A DNA stretch of 64,000 nt. It comes from Desulfuromonadales bacterium (GTDB lineage: Bacteria > Desulfobacterota > Desulfuromonadia > Geobacterales > Pseudopelobacteraceae). Below, piece by piece: positions 44,281 to 52,735 of this stretch (the stretch's first letter is position 1; every line of letters starts with the position of its first letter). Position numbers and translations under genes: made by a program. Under the pieces are notes generated by a model. The model was not told the DNA's origin, searched no databases, and saw only the letters and a list, made by a program, of their open reading frames with translations. The stretch is taken from positions 1-64,000 of the forward strand of contig DUZX01000017.1 in NCBI GenBank assembly GCA_013349325.1. The letters are read 5' to 3'.

Positions 44281-44479
44281 CGGGGGCGCGGTCTCAGACC
44301 CACCCTGTTGCACTATGCGTGATGTTGCAATTAAATGATTGGGCCATCGCAGTCGGGCGGGTCACAGACCGCGCCCCTACGAATTGAATTATGGACTTTT
44401 AGTGCGTAGGTCGCGTAAGCCTTTTCAACGCGACGAAGCCATGTTGCGTTACGCGATCAAGCCGCTAACGCAACCTACG
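44281..44479. repeat. Two nested inverted repeats (REP-like) between vapBC and the geopeptide locus
   Basis: GGGGGCGCGGTCTCAGACCC (from 44281) is inverted at 44354-44377 with few mismatches. A second inverted pair begins CGTAGGTCGCGTAAGC (about 44404) and ends GCTAACGCAACCTACG (to 44479), overlapping the end of the maturase gene. These look like dispersed palindromic elements. Confidence 0.6.
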
Positions 44480-45773
44480 AGACTTCGCGCTCCCGTTTCA
44501 CATCTTGCCGCACGATCCTCTCCAACGAGGCGTCCAGCATGGCACGGCGGCAGTCGACGCCGTCGATAGCGCCGGTTTTGAGCAGGCGGAAGAAGCGGCA
44601 GCCGCCGAAACAGAGCGGCAGATAGGCGCATTCCAGACATTCGTCGTTTTTCCAGATGTCCAGATTGTGAGATTCGCGGTAGTCGCTGATGCCGTCGGCA
44701 AGAGAACCGATACACATTTCCTCCTGCCCCATAAACACCGGGCATTTGTAAAGGCTGCCGTCATATCCCACGACCAGATCGTTGGCAAATTCGATCATAC
44801 AGGCGCTCGCCTGAAGTTTAGCTACAGGAAAGCCACGGCGCATGATTTCTTCACGTAGAAACAAGTTGGCCTCAATAGCCCACTACTCAGCCGTGCATGC
44901 GCAGGTGGAACCGAAATCACCAGCAACGCTGCCGTCTGCCCTGGGCATGACCGGAGAAAACGAAATCGCCTTCATTCTGGCTGGTTCAATCCCCTGTTCA
45001 ACAAATAAATCAAGCAGTTCCGGGAAGCGTTGGTAATTCTCACGGGTATAATTACCCCCCAGATCCACCGGCACAAGCGTGTGAATGTCGCGCAGGTTGG
45101 CCATGATGACGGCAAAGCTCCCCTGGCCGGAGATAAAAGGGCGCTGGACGTTGTGGATGTCGGGCGGGCCATCAATAGTCAGCCGCACCGCTTTCAAGCC
45201 CAACGGCAGCAACTCCTTCACAACGCAACGGGTCAGCAGGACACCGTTGGTAAAGAGGTTGAAGTCGAAGGCGACTGCGCACCGGGTAGCAGCGTCTTGC
45301 AGACGGGCAGCAATCATCCGCAGCAGATCAAGCCGCATCAGAGCCTCGCCGCCATAGAAATCTACCGTAACATCCATGCCATCGGCCATACACTCGCGTA
45401 ACCTCTGTATCAGCAGGTCGGCAGTCTCTGGGCTCATGACATACCGACCCCGGAAAGGCGCTTCGTAGCAGTAGGGACACGCAAGATTACACTCCAGAGT
45501 CAGAGTCACTGATATTTCAAGATGGCGGCTTGTGCGGTTTATGGTCTCAAAAGTAGCCCGCATTTCTTCGCGTTCAGCATCTCGATCAGAGACCAGAACC
45601 CCCAGGCGGATAAAGGTTTCACGCTCATTTCGAGATAGGTCACTGCCATCTCGCATCCTGTTCCACAGTTCTGTGGAAAGCTCCAACACTGAGCAGCGCC
45701 GGGTGGCAACCAGTAGAATCCGCCCCGGTTTATCCGGGCAGGGATACGTTTTCAGATAGCAGGTAATGCGCAT
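44475..45773 (-). pseudogene. Geopeptide radical SAM/SPASM maturase interrupted by in-frame UAG
   Basis: Two frames in phase form one 432-residue protein. The first (45773-44883) has the radical SAM core: LECNLACPYCYEAPF (CxxxCxxC) and FYGGEALM. A UAG at 44885-44883 interrupts it after STCACTAE. Reading on gives WAIEANLFLREEIMRRGFPV and a SPASM region with LYKCPVFMG...CLECAYLPLCFGGCRFF. Such maturases modify the geopeptide precursor next door. With the stop, only the core lacking its auxiliary cluster domain is made. ATG 45773 has AAAGGA upstream. Either a recent nonsense change or suppression. Confidence 0.75.
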
Positions 45774-45785
45774 GAAAATCCTTTG

Positions 45786-45813
45786 GTGCGGAGAGATACT
45801 CCTCTCTCCGCAC
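45786..45813 (-). terminator. Hairpin between geopeptide and maturase genes
   Basis: GTGCGGAGAG (45786-45795) and CTCTCCGCAC (45804-45813) form a perfect 10-bp stem with an 8-base loop. With no T tract it is more likely a processing or attenuating hairpin keeping precursor levels above enzyme levels. Confidence 0.6.
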
Positions 45814-45826
45814 AAATACGGCGTTT

Positions 45827-45925
45827 TTACAGTTTGGCTAAACCTGTCGACTTGCAGCAGGCCTGTACCACTGCTTCTTCACTCCCTTCCGCCAACACTA
45901 CCAGATCATCGCGTACCTTATTCAT
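45827..45925 (-). CDS. Geopeptide precursor (RiPP)
   Basis: The product is 32 residues from ATG 45925 (38 codons too short for normal gene calling); ATG 45931 would add two. It begins MNKVRDDLVVLAEGSEEAVV and ends QACCKSTGLAKL with an adjacent Cys pair, the recognised layout of putative geopeptides made beside a dedicated radical SAM maturase. GGGGG lies 8 bases upstream. The modification is not known to me. Confidence 0.75.
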   Translation of the reverse strand: MNKVRDDLVVLAEGSEEAVVQACCKSTGLAKL

Positions 45926-46006
45926 TCGCATCACCCCCTTTTCGAATATATAAAACGGTCATGGACAATATGCCATTTTCATGCTAACAAGCACGTACTA
46001 TTTTCC

Positions 46007-47866
46007 ATGCGCAGACTTACTGTTCTCCATAGCCTTCGGGCACTTTTACCAGCCATCTGTCTGGCACTTTTGCTTGCTCCATCTCTTTCGCGTGGCGAGG
46101 AAGAAGCAGATGTCACTGAACTTTTCAGTGCCTTCCAGGAACAGCTCTCCTCCGTATCACGAGTTCCCAAACCGCTCTCCCAAACAGCTGAAAATGTCAC
46201 GGTAATAACTGCCGCCGATATCCGGGCGCTCAACGCCCAGACCCTGACTGATGTCCTTGATACTGTTTCCGGCATTCAACTTGAACACAACGGCGGGCCG
46301 GGTGTGCCGCCGTTCACCTTCCTGCATAGCAGTGATTTCAGGCATGTTCAGGTGCTGTTTGATGGGGTTGCGATAACCAGTCTCGGCAGCAATTTTTCCG
46401 ATGTATCGAGCATCCCGGCTCAGATTATCGAACGGATCGAGATCATCAAGGGGCCTTCCGCCACCTCCGGGGGGCAAGCGCTGGGCGGCGTCATCAACGT
46501 CATCACCAAAACACCATCTTCACGTGTACTCGGCGGTTCGGCTACTGCCTCCATCGGTGAGAGCACCACCGCCGACACTCGCGCCGAACTGAGCGGGTCA
46601 TCGGGGAAACTGGGCTACTATCTTTCCGGCGGGTATCTCGGTTCCAATGGGTTGCTCCCTGGAAGACAGGCATATACCAATCAGGTGTATGCGAAACTTG
46701 TCTATGATCTTCCTGACCAGGGGCAGCTTTGGAGCACCTTCGGGTACAATCGTGCTGATTATGGTTTACGCTACGTTCCACAGGCTGACTTGAATCAGAC
46801 TATGGAAAGCAAGAGCTGGATGGCATCGCTTGGCTACCGGCAGCACCTGAATAGTCGCCTGGAACTTGAACTGACTGGTCGCCACTTTTTCTTGAATCCT
46901 CGCAGCAGCTACACCAATATCAGTGACGGCCTGGCCTGGCAACCCGTTCAAAACGGGGTTGACGAGGATGAGGTAAACGGGGTGAGCGCCAAACTGATCT
47001 GGCGGGGAGACAATAATCTGCTGGTTGCGGGGAGCGACTACAATCATCTGGAATCCTACTCAAATTCACCGGATGGCGGCACCACATATGCTCCATACAG
47101 ACGAAAAGCGGATCGCTGGTGCCTCTACCTTAATGACACCATAACCGTCGGCCCCCTGAGCTTCAACCCCGGTGTTCGTCTCGATCATACCCAGACCGCC
47201 GGTGACAATTTCAGTTCATTTCTGGGCGCGACCTGGCAACTGACCGACAGCATGCTGTTGCGCGCCTATACCGGTTTGGGGCATGGTTTGCCGGAACTGT
47301 CTGTAGATGATACCGCCGCACTCGCAAAAATCTGGACTACCCATATCGGTGCCGAAAGCAGCGCCGTTCCCTATCTGTGGGTAAAGGGTTCACTGTTCCG
47401 CAACGAGACCTGGAATGTCGTTGATTCACTCAATCTGGACTCGACTATCCCGGAACGGCGCGTTGCTTTGGGTGCTGAGTTGGAAGTTCGCACCAAACCG
47501 GTGTTCAACACCTCTTTAAGTGCCGGATATACGTTTACCGATACGATCCGCTCCGGTGACAGCTCCCAAGTCACACCGGATACAGCACGAAACACTCTTC
47601 AGGTTGCGCTGCGCTATAATGACAAGATCTTCCGTGGCTGGCTGAATGGCCGTCACATTTTCTGGAATTCCCCTCCCGATTATAATGCAAAAGATGGCGG
47701 CCTGATCTGGGATCTGCATCTGGGAGCGACTCTGCTCAAACGAGAAGACACGTCTCTGGAACTATTCTTCTCCGGACACAATCTTTTCAACTCTCCCTAC
47801 TATTACCGTGATTATTTTCCAACCACCGGACGATGGTTTGACGGCGGCCTCAGGGTGAACTTCTGA
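46007..47866 (+). CDS. TonB-dependent outer-membrane receptor
   Basis: The product is 619 residues. A signal peptide (residues 1-30) precedes a plug domain with VTVITAADIRALNAQTLTDV and a VINVITKTPSS end; the barrel follows to a C-terminal aromatic-rich strand (WFDGGLRVNF). It would take up a metal complex or cofactor across the outer membrane. It lies divergent from the geopeptide and overlaps the next gene (TGATG). The substrate is unknown; a cobalamin or siderophore type is possible. Confidence 0.88.
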   Translation: MRRLTVLHSLRALLPAICLALLLAPSLSRGEEEADVTELFSAFQEQLSSVSRVPKPLSQTAENVTVITAADIRALNAQTLTDVLDTVSGIQLEHNGGPGVPPFTFLHSSDFRHVQVLFDGVAITSLGSNFSDVSSIPAQIIERIEIIKGPSATSGGQALGGVINVITKTPSSRVLGGSATASIGESTTADTRAELSGSSGKLGYYLSGGYLGSNGLLPGRQAYTNQVYAKLVYDLPDQGQLWSTFGYNRADYGLRYVPQADLNQTMESKSWMASLGYRQHLNSRLELELTGRHFFLNPRSSYTNISDGLAWQPVQNGVDEDEVNGVSAKLIWRGDNNLLVAGSDYNHLESYSNSPDGGTTYAPYRRKADRWCLYLNDTITVGPLSFNPGVRLDHTQTAGDNFSSFLGATWQLTDSMLLRAYTGLGHGLPELSVDDTAALAKIWTTHIGAESSAVPYLWVKGSLFRNETWNVVDSLNLDSTIPERRVALGAELEVRTKPVFNTSLSAGYTFTDTIRSGDSSQVTPDTARNTLQVALRYNDKIFRGWLNGRHIFWNSPPDYNAKDGGLIWDLHLGATLLKREDTSLELFFSGHNLFNSPYYYRDYFPTTGRWFDGGLRVNF

Positions 47867-48720
47867 TGCGGCGCCTGGTCATTGTGATAGTCGCCCTGGC
47901 GACCCTGCTCCCCGCGCTGGCTCAAGCCTACGACGTGCTCATCCTACAGAGCCGCCGTAATCCGGCTTACGATGAGGTGCTGAAAGGCTTCCATAACGGC
48001 ACCACCGCTTCCGAGCGTGTTATCGTCCTGTCCGACTACGCCGATGTGGACGTTGTCCGCATCGTGCGCGAAGACCGCCCGTCGCTGATTCTGGCCGTCG
48101 GTGACGCCGCTTTGAATGCCACCCGCCCGGTCAGACAGACACCGGTGCTGGCCGTCATGGCACTCGGTATCCACAACGGAAACGGCTCCCGGCGCAACCT
48201 GATCGGCGTCGGTATGTTCGCTTCGCCCAAACAGTACCTCACCCTGTTCAAGAGTATCGAAGCCCGCCGTATCGGCGTGATTCACAACCCGGCCAAAAGC
48301 GGCTGGTATCTGCACCTGGCCCGCCAGGCGGCAGCTGAACTGGGCCTTGAGCTGGTCGTACGTAACGTCTCGGTGCCGCGCGACACCATCACCCAGTTGG
48401 CCACGCTGGCCGGCAACGTGGATGCACTCTGGATGCTGCCCGACAGCACCGCCGTCACGCGCGAGACGGCTGAATTCTATTTCAGCTTTGGTCAGCAGCA
48501 CAACGTGCCGGTAGTCTCCTTTGCCGCCGGTTATCTAGGACTGGGCGCTACTGCGGTGTGTGATATCGACCGGAACGCCTTGGGACGTCAGGCCGCCGCC
48601 ATGGCTGACGGAATCCTGAACGGTGCCGATATAACTAACCAGCCGGCCAGATTCCCGAACGGTGTAAAAATCAAAACGAATCGCACAACATTCAAACACT
48701 TGGGCTTGATTCCGGATTAA
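47866..48720 (+). CDS. ABC-type substrate-binding protein (ABC_sub_bind)
   Basis: The product is 284 residues with a signal peptide (residues 1-22, VALATLLPALAQA). DVLILQSRRNPAYDEVLKGF and later IGVIHNPAKSGWYL, ALWMLPDSTAVTRET and VPVVSFAAGYLGLGAT match the ABC_sub_bind family of periplasmic proteins. No permease or ATPase genes are adjacent. It is coupled to the receptor gene, so both probably handle the same substrate. Confidence 0.82.
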   Translation: MRRLVIVIVALATLLPALAQAYDVLILQSRRNPAYDEVLKGFHNGTTASERVIVLSDYADVDVVRIVREDRPSLILAVGDAALNATRPVRQTPVLAVMALGIHNGNGSRRNLIGVGMFASPKQYLTLFKSIEARRIGVIHNPAKSGWYLHLARQAAAELGLELVVRNVSVPRDTITQLATLAGNVDALWMLPDSTAVTRETAEFYFSFGQQHNVPVVSFAAGYLGLGATAVCDIDRNALGRQAAAMADGILNGADITNQPARFPNGVKIKTNRTTFKHLGLIPD

Positions 48721-48735
48721 GAAGGAGAACTGTCT

Positions 48736-49449
48736 ATGTCCAATCCAACGGAAACCACCTGTTCACACTGCAGCAGCGTGTGGCAGAAACAGGGCACCAC
48801 CAACTGCTGGAGCGGCGACCCAGGACAGGCGCCACCCAGACCTGGCAACTGCCCCTCTGAAACCTATCAGGAGGTTGTTCAGGAATCGTTTGATCAGTAT
48901 CACGGCGATAGTGAGGATGCGAAGATAGCCTTTACGGCTGCACGCGTGGAAGGGCTCTGCTACCAGCGGACACCCGGCAGTGACGCCGTCAACGCCCGTT
49001 GGACGCGGGTTGAGGATACGATCGCGTTTGCAAAGCTGATGGGATACAAGAAAATCGGTATGGCGACCTGCATCGGTCTTTTGGACGAGAGTGAACGACT
49101 GGCGAAGATTCTGACGGCGCAGGGTTTTGAACCACTCAGCGTCTGCTGCAAGGCCGGCAGTATCGATAAACTGGTATTGGGACTGACTGAATCCGACAAA
49201 GTCAGACCGGGCACGTTCGAACCGGCCTGCAACCCGATTGCCCAGGCTGAAATCTGCAACCGTATGGACACCGACATGAACATCATCGTCGGCCTCTGCG
49301 TCGGGCACGATATGCTGTTCAACAAGCACTCAAAAGCACCCGTGACAACCCTGATCGTCAAGGATCGCGTCACCGGCCACAACCCGATTGCCGTACTGTA
49401 CGGGCAGAATTTCTACTACAAACGGCTGCAGAAACAGATGGTGATCTAG
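48736..49449 (+). CDS. DUF1847 metal-binding protein
   Basis: The product is 237 residues. The Cys-rich start (CSHCSSVWQKQGTTNCW, then a PGNCP) and GLCVGHDMLFNKHSKAPVTT are the DUF1847 marks; further Cys residues in GLCYQRTPG, ATCIGLLDESE and SVCCKAGS could bind metal. Function unknown; it is found in anaerobes. GAAGGAG lies 7 bases upstream and it follows the binding-protein gene by 15 bases. Confidence 0.85.
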   Translation: MSNPTETTCSHCSSVWQKQGTTNCWSGDPGQAPPRPGNCPSETYQEVVQESFDQYHGDSEDAKIAFTAARVEGLCYQRTPGSDAVNARWTRVEDTIAFAKLMGYKKIGMATCIGLLDESERLAKILTAQGFEPLSVCCKAGSIDKLVLGLTESDKVRPGTFEPACNPIAQAEICNRMDTDMNIIVGLCVGHDMLFNKHSKAPVTTLIVKDRVTGHNPIAVLYGQNFYYKRLQKQMVI

Positions 49450-49522
49450 CGCCTAAGAGCAATCAACCACAGAGTCACAGCGAGCACTGAGAAATCAATC
49501 AATATTTTAGGAGCTGTAGTCT

Positions 49523-49885
49523 TTGAAATTTCTGGCTGATGTAAATATCTAGAAAAGGATCGTTAATTTCTTGCGCTCTGCAGGGCATGACGTTCTCTGG
49601 ATTCCGGATTATGATTGTCATCTTGACGATGCATCTCTGTTAAGGTTGGCATTTGATGAAAACTGAATCATTGTCACCAATGATAAAGACTTTGGAGAGT
49701 TGAATTTTTTGCAGAGAAAACCATCCGTCGGGATTATACTGTTTCGCATCGACGAGCATAATGTCAGAGTCAAAATAACAATATTGAAAAATATGCTTTT
49801 GAAATATCCGGAAAAATTTACCAACCACTTTGTTGTAATTGCACGAAAGAGAATACGTTTTATTCCTTTGGAGAACACTCTATGA
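49523..49885 (+). pseudogene. DUF5615 PIN-like toxin with two in-frame stops
   Basis: One 121-codon frame, opening at TTG 49523 with TAGGAG upstream, reads LKFLADVNI, stop (TAG), KRIVNFLRSAGHDVLWIPDY, then DDASLLRLAFDEN, stop (TGA), IIVTNDKDFGELNF. This is the DUF5615 family (a PIN-like RNase fold) with the catalytic D of NDKDFGEL. Two nonsense changes make it a dead toxin. It overlaps the DUF433 gene by ATGA. Confidence 0.8.
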
Positions 49886-50115
49886 AAGCAGCAAATCTGT
49901 TAAAACGCATCACAATTGAGCCGACAGTAATGCTTGGCAAGCCGGTCATCAGAGGAACACGGTTGCCCGTGGATCTGCTAGTTGAGAAGGTCGCTTTTGG
50001 TACCTCAACCCAGGAGCTTCTTGAGGATTACCCTTTTCTTACAAAAGATGACATCAATGCGGCGTTACTCTATTCTGCACGATGCCTGTCAGCAGAAGAA
50101 GTGTACGCTGTTTAA
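49882..50115 (+). CDS. DUF433 antitoxin-like protein
   Basis: The product is 77 residues. MLGKPVIRGTRLPVDLLVEK, then DINAALLYSARCLSAEE, is the DUF433 signature, a small helix-turn-helix antitoxin partner of DUF5615. It remains intact while its toxin is broken, the usual outcome for decaying toxin-antitoxin modules. It ends 10 bases from the convergent cbiA end. Confidence 0.85.
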   Translation: MKAANLLKRITIEPTVMLGKPVIRGTRLPVDLLVEKVAFGTSTQELLEDYPFLTKDDINAALLYSARCLSAEEVYAV

Positions 50116-50125
50116 CATATGTCAG

Positions 50126-51577
50126 TTAACAACTATAAGCCGTCAAGGTTGTACATATACGGCAGGCGGTAACAAACGTTGCAGCGATGCCCGGGTTACT
50201 CCCGAAATGCAGATGAATGTAGGACCCCAGGCAGTTGCGCACCCGGTACCCTTCTGTACATAAAACTTCTCCCCGTCGCGAAACCTGATAACATCGCTCG
50301 ACCTCTTCCGGCATCGCGCCGATCTCCGAATAGTGAAATTCATGCCCGCGAACAACAGCTCCTGCCGCAGCAATAGCGGTAGCCTGAGTCACCTCAACCT
50401 GACGATACCCGAGCGCCTTGCGACGCGGCAACATGCGGCTGCGTGCCGGAAATATCCCCACAAAATCAGCTGACGGCTGACTCCCGCAGCTATCGATTCC
50501 CTGCGTAAGATAGACGAAACCACCGCACTCGGCATAGACCGGCATATCAGCCTGCACCGCTTCACGAAGCGCCTGCAGCATGCCGGCATTGGCGGCCAGC
50601 TGACCGGCGTACAGTTCCGGATAACCGCCCGGCAGATATATACCGCTGATGTCAGGCGGCAGAGCGGTATCAACCAGCGGCGAGAAAAAAACTGGCTCGG
50701 CGCCAGACTCCCGCAGCAGCCGCAGATTATCCTCATACATGAAGCAGAAAGCGGCATCGCGGGCCACGGCAATCCGGATTGGTTCGGCTCCGCGTACCAA
50801 CCGGTTATCGCTCATAACTCCCGAAACATCCGTAGGCTGAGCGGCCTGTACTGAGCGATGTCGAAGTGAGCCAAAGTCCAAGTGACTCAGCCGATCCAGA
50901 TCCAGGCAGCGTTCAGCCATATCCGCCAGCTGCCCGATAAATTCATCCGAAAGCGGATTATCCTCCACCGTCGTCAAGCCGAGATGACGTGAGGGGATCA
51001 CCAGCGACTCGTCACGCGGGACGCAGCCCAAAAGCGCAACTTCCGGCAGATGCTCGCTCATCACCCCCCGCAGCAGCGCCGCGTGCGAATCACTGCCGAC
51101 GTTGTTGAAAATAACGCCGGCCAGCCGCACCTGCGGGTCAAAACCGGCAAAGCCCTTGACCAGCGCCGCTGCGCTGGCCGCCATGCCGCGCGCATTGACT
51201 ACCAGCACGACCGGTGCGCCGGTAATGGCGGCAATCTGGGCGCTGCTCCCCTCTCTGCTGGATACACCCAAGCCATCGAACAGGCCCATGGCTCCTTCGA
51301 TGACTGCGATTGTCTGACCGATCGGACTCGTCAGACTTGTCAGACCGGTCTGAAAGCTTGTAAGCACAAACCCTTCACCGCACATCCAGCCATCCAGGTT
51401 GATCGAAGCGTTGCCGGTCACCGCCCGATGATAACCGGGATCGATAAAATCGGGGCCGCACTTGAACGGCGCCACGTGTAAACCGCGCCGCGCCAGAGCC
51501 GCCATAATTGCCAGACTGACGGTGGTCTTGCCGCTGCCGCTCTGCGGCGCGGCGATCAGGAATCCTCGCCGATTCAT
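50126..51577 (-). CDS. cbiA: Cobyrinate a,c-diamide synthase
   Basis: The product is 483 residues. It amidates cobyrinate in cobalamin synthesis. The N-terminal P-loop is [23 protein letters not shown] and then the C-terminal class I amidotransferase with [13 protein letters not shown] (catalytic Cys) complete the enzyme. ATG 51577 has GGGAG 8 bases upstream and overlaps the hsdR relic's stop (ATGA). Inside the gene two palindromic repeats have been absorbed in frame (51340-51353 and around 50846-50868). No other cobalamin genes adjoin. Confidence 0.93.
   Translation of the reverse strand: MNRRGFLIAAPQSGSGKTTVSLAIMAALARRGLHVAPFKCGPDFIDPGYHRAVTGNASINLDGWMCGEGFVLTSFQTGLTSLTSPIGQTIAVIEGAMGLFDGLGVSSREGSSAQIAAITGAPVVLVVNARGMAASAAALVKGFAGFDPQVRLAGVIFNNVGSDSHAALLRGVMSEHLPEVALLGCVPRDESLVIPSRHLGLTTVEDNPLSDEFIGQLADMAERCLDLDRLSHLDFGSLRHRSVQAAQPTDVSGVMSDNRLVRGAEPIRIAVARDAAFCFMYEDNLRLLRESGAEPVFFSPLVDTALPPDISGIYLPGGYPELYAGQLAANAGMLQALREAVQADMPVYAECGGFVYLTQGIDSCGSQPSADFVGIFPARSRMLPRRKALGYRQVEVTQATAIAAAGAVVRGHEFHYSEIGAMPEEVERCYQVSRRGEVLCTEGYRVRNCLGSYIHLHFGSNPGIAATFVTACRICTTLTAYSC
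51340..51353. repeat. TCAGACCGGTCTGA palindrome inside cbiA
   Basis: The 14-base palindrome within a GACTTGTCAGACCGGTCTGA context is the same as the two copies at 52689-52725. Here it is translated as part of cbiA ([11 protein letters not shown]). Confidence 0.75.
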
Positions 51578-51894
51578 AGCGAACGCTCCCGGAGCGATTC
51601 CCACAACCGCGCCGGGCCTCGCAAAAAGCGCAGCACATCCAACGTGCCCCTGTCGTCAATCTGCTTGCGGATACGATCCAGTAATGTTGCTTCTGCAGCG
51701 GAACCCTGATTTTTAGTTAGCGTTTCCCAGACGTTCGGTTGGGTGGTTTGCACCCAGGCGATAACATCAGCGGGAAACACGGCGTGGCCGTGTGAGTAAC
51801 TGGCAGCATCACCTTCGGCATAGTTCCAGCCGTTTGCGGACAGGTGGGCACAGAGATCGTTTTCGAAGTTGATTTCTTTGTGGAGGTCGGACAT
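51574..51894 (-). pseudogene. N-terminal relic of a type I restriction subunit HsdR
   Basis: The 106-residue frame opens MSDLHKEINFENDLCAHLSA, then NGWNYAEGDA and VFPADVIAWVQTTQP, the standard HsdR N-terminus, through [20 protein letters not shown]. Then it leaves the family ([16 protein letters not shown]). HsdR normally exceeds 1,000 residues, so the nuclease and helicase are gone. The out-of-family tail may be the end of the gene that used to precede cbiA. AAGGA lies upstream of ATG 51894. Confidence 0.8.
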
Positions 51895-51904
51895 GAATGA
51901 TCCT

Positions 51905-52180
51905 TCAGTACTCTGAATCGTGATCGCCAACGTTTACCGGGATGATTTCCTGGTCGCGAATCAGAAACTCAAGGGTGATGCGATAGGAAAGGTTGATTGA
52001 AACCGAATGTAAGCCGGAAAGTCGTCCGGCCAGCGGGTGCAGGCGCAGTGAGGGGTGAAACGGATTTGCCTCCATCAGTTGCAATGCTTTCAGGTACTGT
52101 TTTTCAAGCTCTGGGTGGCGCTTCAGAAAGCGCATAGCGCGCTTGTCGTACTGCTCGGTAAAAACCAGCGTCCAGCTCAT
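51905..52180 (-). CDS. RelE/YafQ-type toxin
   Basis: The product is 91 residues. MSWTLVFTEQYDKRAMRFLK, then LHPLAGRLSGLHSVSINLSY and RITLEF follow the RelE/YafQ pattern of ribosome-dependent mRNA nucleases. The conserved basic and aromatic residues appear kept. ATG 52180 shares a base with the antitoxin stop (TGATG). A longer frame to 52285 overlaps the antitoxin and was rejected. Confidence 0.82.
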   Translation of the reverse strand: MSWTLVFTEQYDKRAMRFLKRHPELEKQYLKALQLMEANPFHPSLRLHPLAGRLSGLHSVSINLSYRITLEFLIRDQEIIPVNVGDHDSEY

Positions 52181-52434
52181 CACGCAGCCTTCAGGCGAGC
52201 CAGATGGTCTTCGGCGCTTTCTTTGACAAAACGGCCAGCGGCAATATCGGCACGGGTTTGTGCCAGAGCGGACTCCAGTTCGCATTCGCGCAGATAGTGA
52301 TAATGATCCATGTCCATCACTACGAAGCGCTCTTTGCCACGCACCGAAATGACCACTTCCGGTTGAGTGGCAAGCATCGCTTCAATAACGGATATCCCTT
52401 TTATTTTCAGATCATTTGCAGATATATGCGGCAT
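52180..52434 (-). CDS. Phd/YefM-type antitoxin
   Basis: The product is 84 residues from ATG 52434 with AGGAG 7 bases upstream. MPHISANDLKIKGISVIEAM, then EVVISVRGKERFVVMDMDHY, is the Phd/YefM fold; the acidic C-terminus wraps the toxin. The GTGCTA-TTTG-TAGCAC palindrome just upstream is its likely operator. Confidence 0.85.
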   Translation of the reverse strand: MPHISANDLKIKGISVIEAMLATQPEVVISVRGKERFVVMDMDHYHYLRECELESALAQTRADIAAGRFVKESAEDHLARLKAA

Positions 52435-52448
52435 GCGGCGTCTCCTAA

Positions 52449-52464
52449 GTGCTATTTGTAGCAC
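52449..52464. promoter_or_regulatory. Operator of the Phd/RelE-type pair
   Basis: GTGCTA (52449-52454) and TAGCAC (52459-52464) are perfect inverted copies around TTTG, next to the antitoxin's ribosome site. Confidence 0.6.
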
Positions 52465-52735
52465 ATTTAAACACACCGTTAATCACGTTGTAAAGAGTGT
52501 TGTTTGATTTGGTTTTGGTAGGGGCGATCCCGGCGGGTCGCCCTTGCTGGGATAACCGATAGTGTTGGCACTGCCACCAAAAGGCGGGCGAGCCACTAAC
52601 AACATCCCGCCGGTTTCGGCAGTGGGATCATGCATGGTGCAGACTATTCCAGGCCTGGCAAGAATGGCGTCGTCCTCGATCCGACTTGTCAGACCGGTCT
52701 GAAGGCCTGTGTCAGACCGGTCTGAAGGCTTTTGA
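52465..52735. other. Repeat-rich gap between the toxin-antitoxin pair and the TonB-like gene
   Basis: No supported gene. It holds a REP-like GGGCGATCCCGGCGGGTCGCCC hairpin (arms GGGCGA and TCGCCC, about 52523-52545) and two TCAGACCGGTCTGA palindromes (52689-52702 and 52712-52725) that may end the TonB-like transcript. Confidence 0.55.

Noticed and set aside
44883-44885. The UAG in the geopeptide maturase as proof of pyrrolysine
   Set aside because: No pyl genes or suppressor tRNA are in the window; a nonsense change or sequencing error is simpler.
45932-46006. A cobalamin riboswitch before the TonB receptor
   Set aside because: The gap is only 75 bases and shows no B12-box-like sequence or adequate structure.
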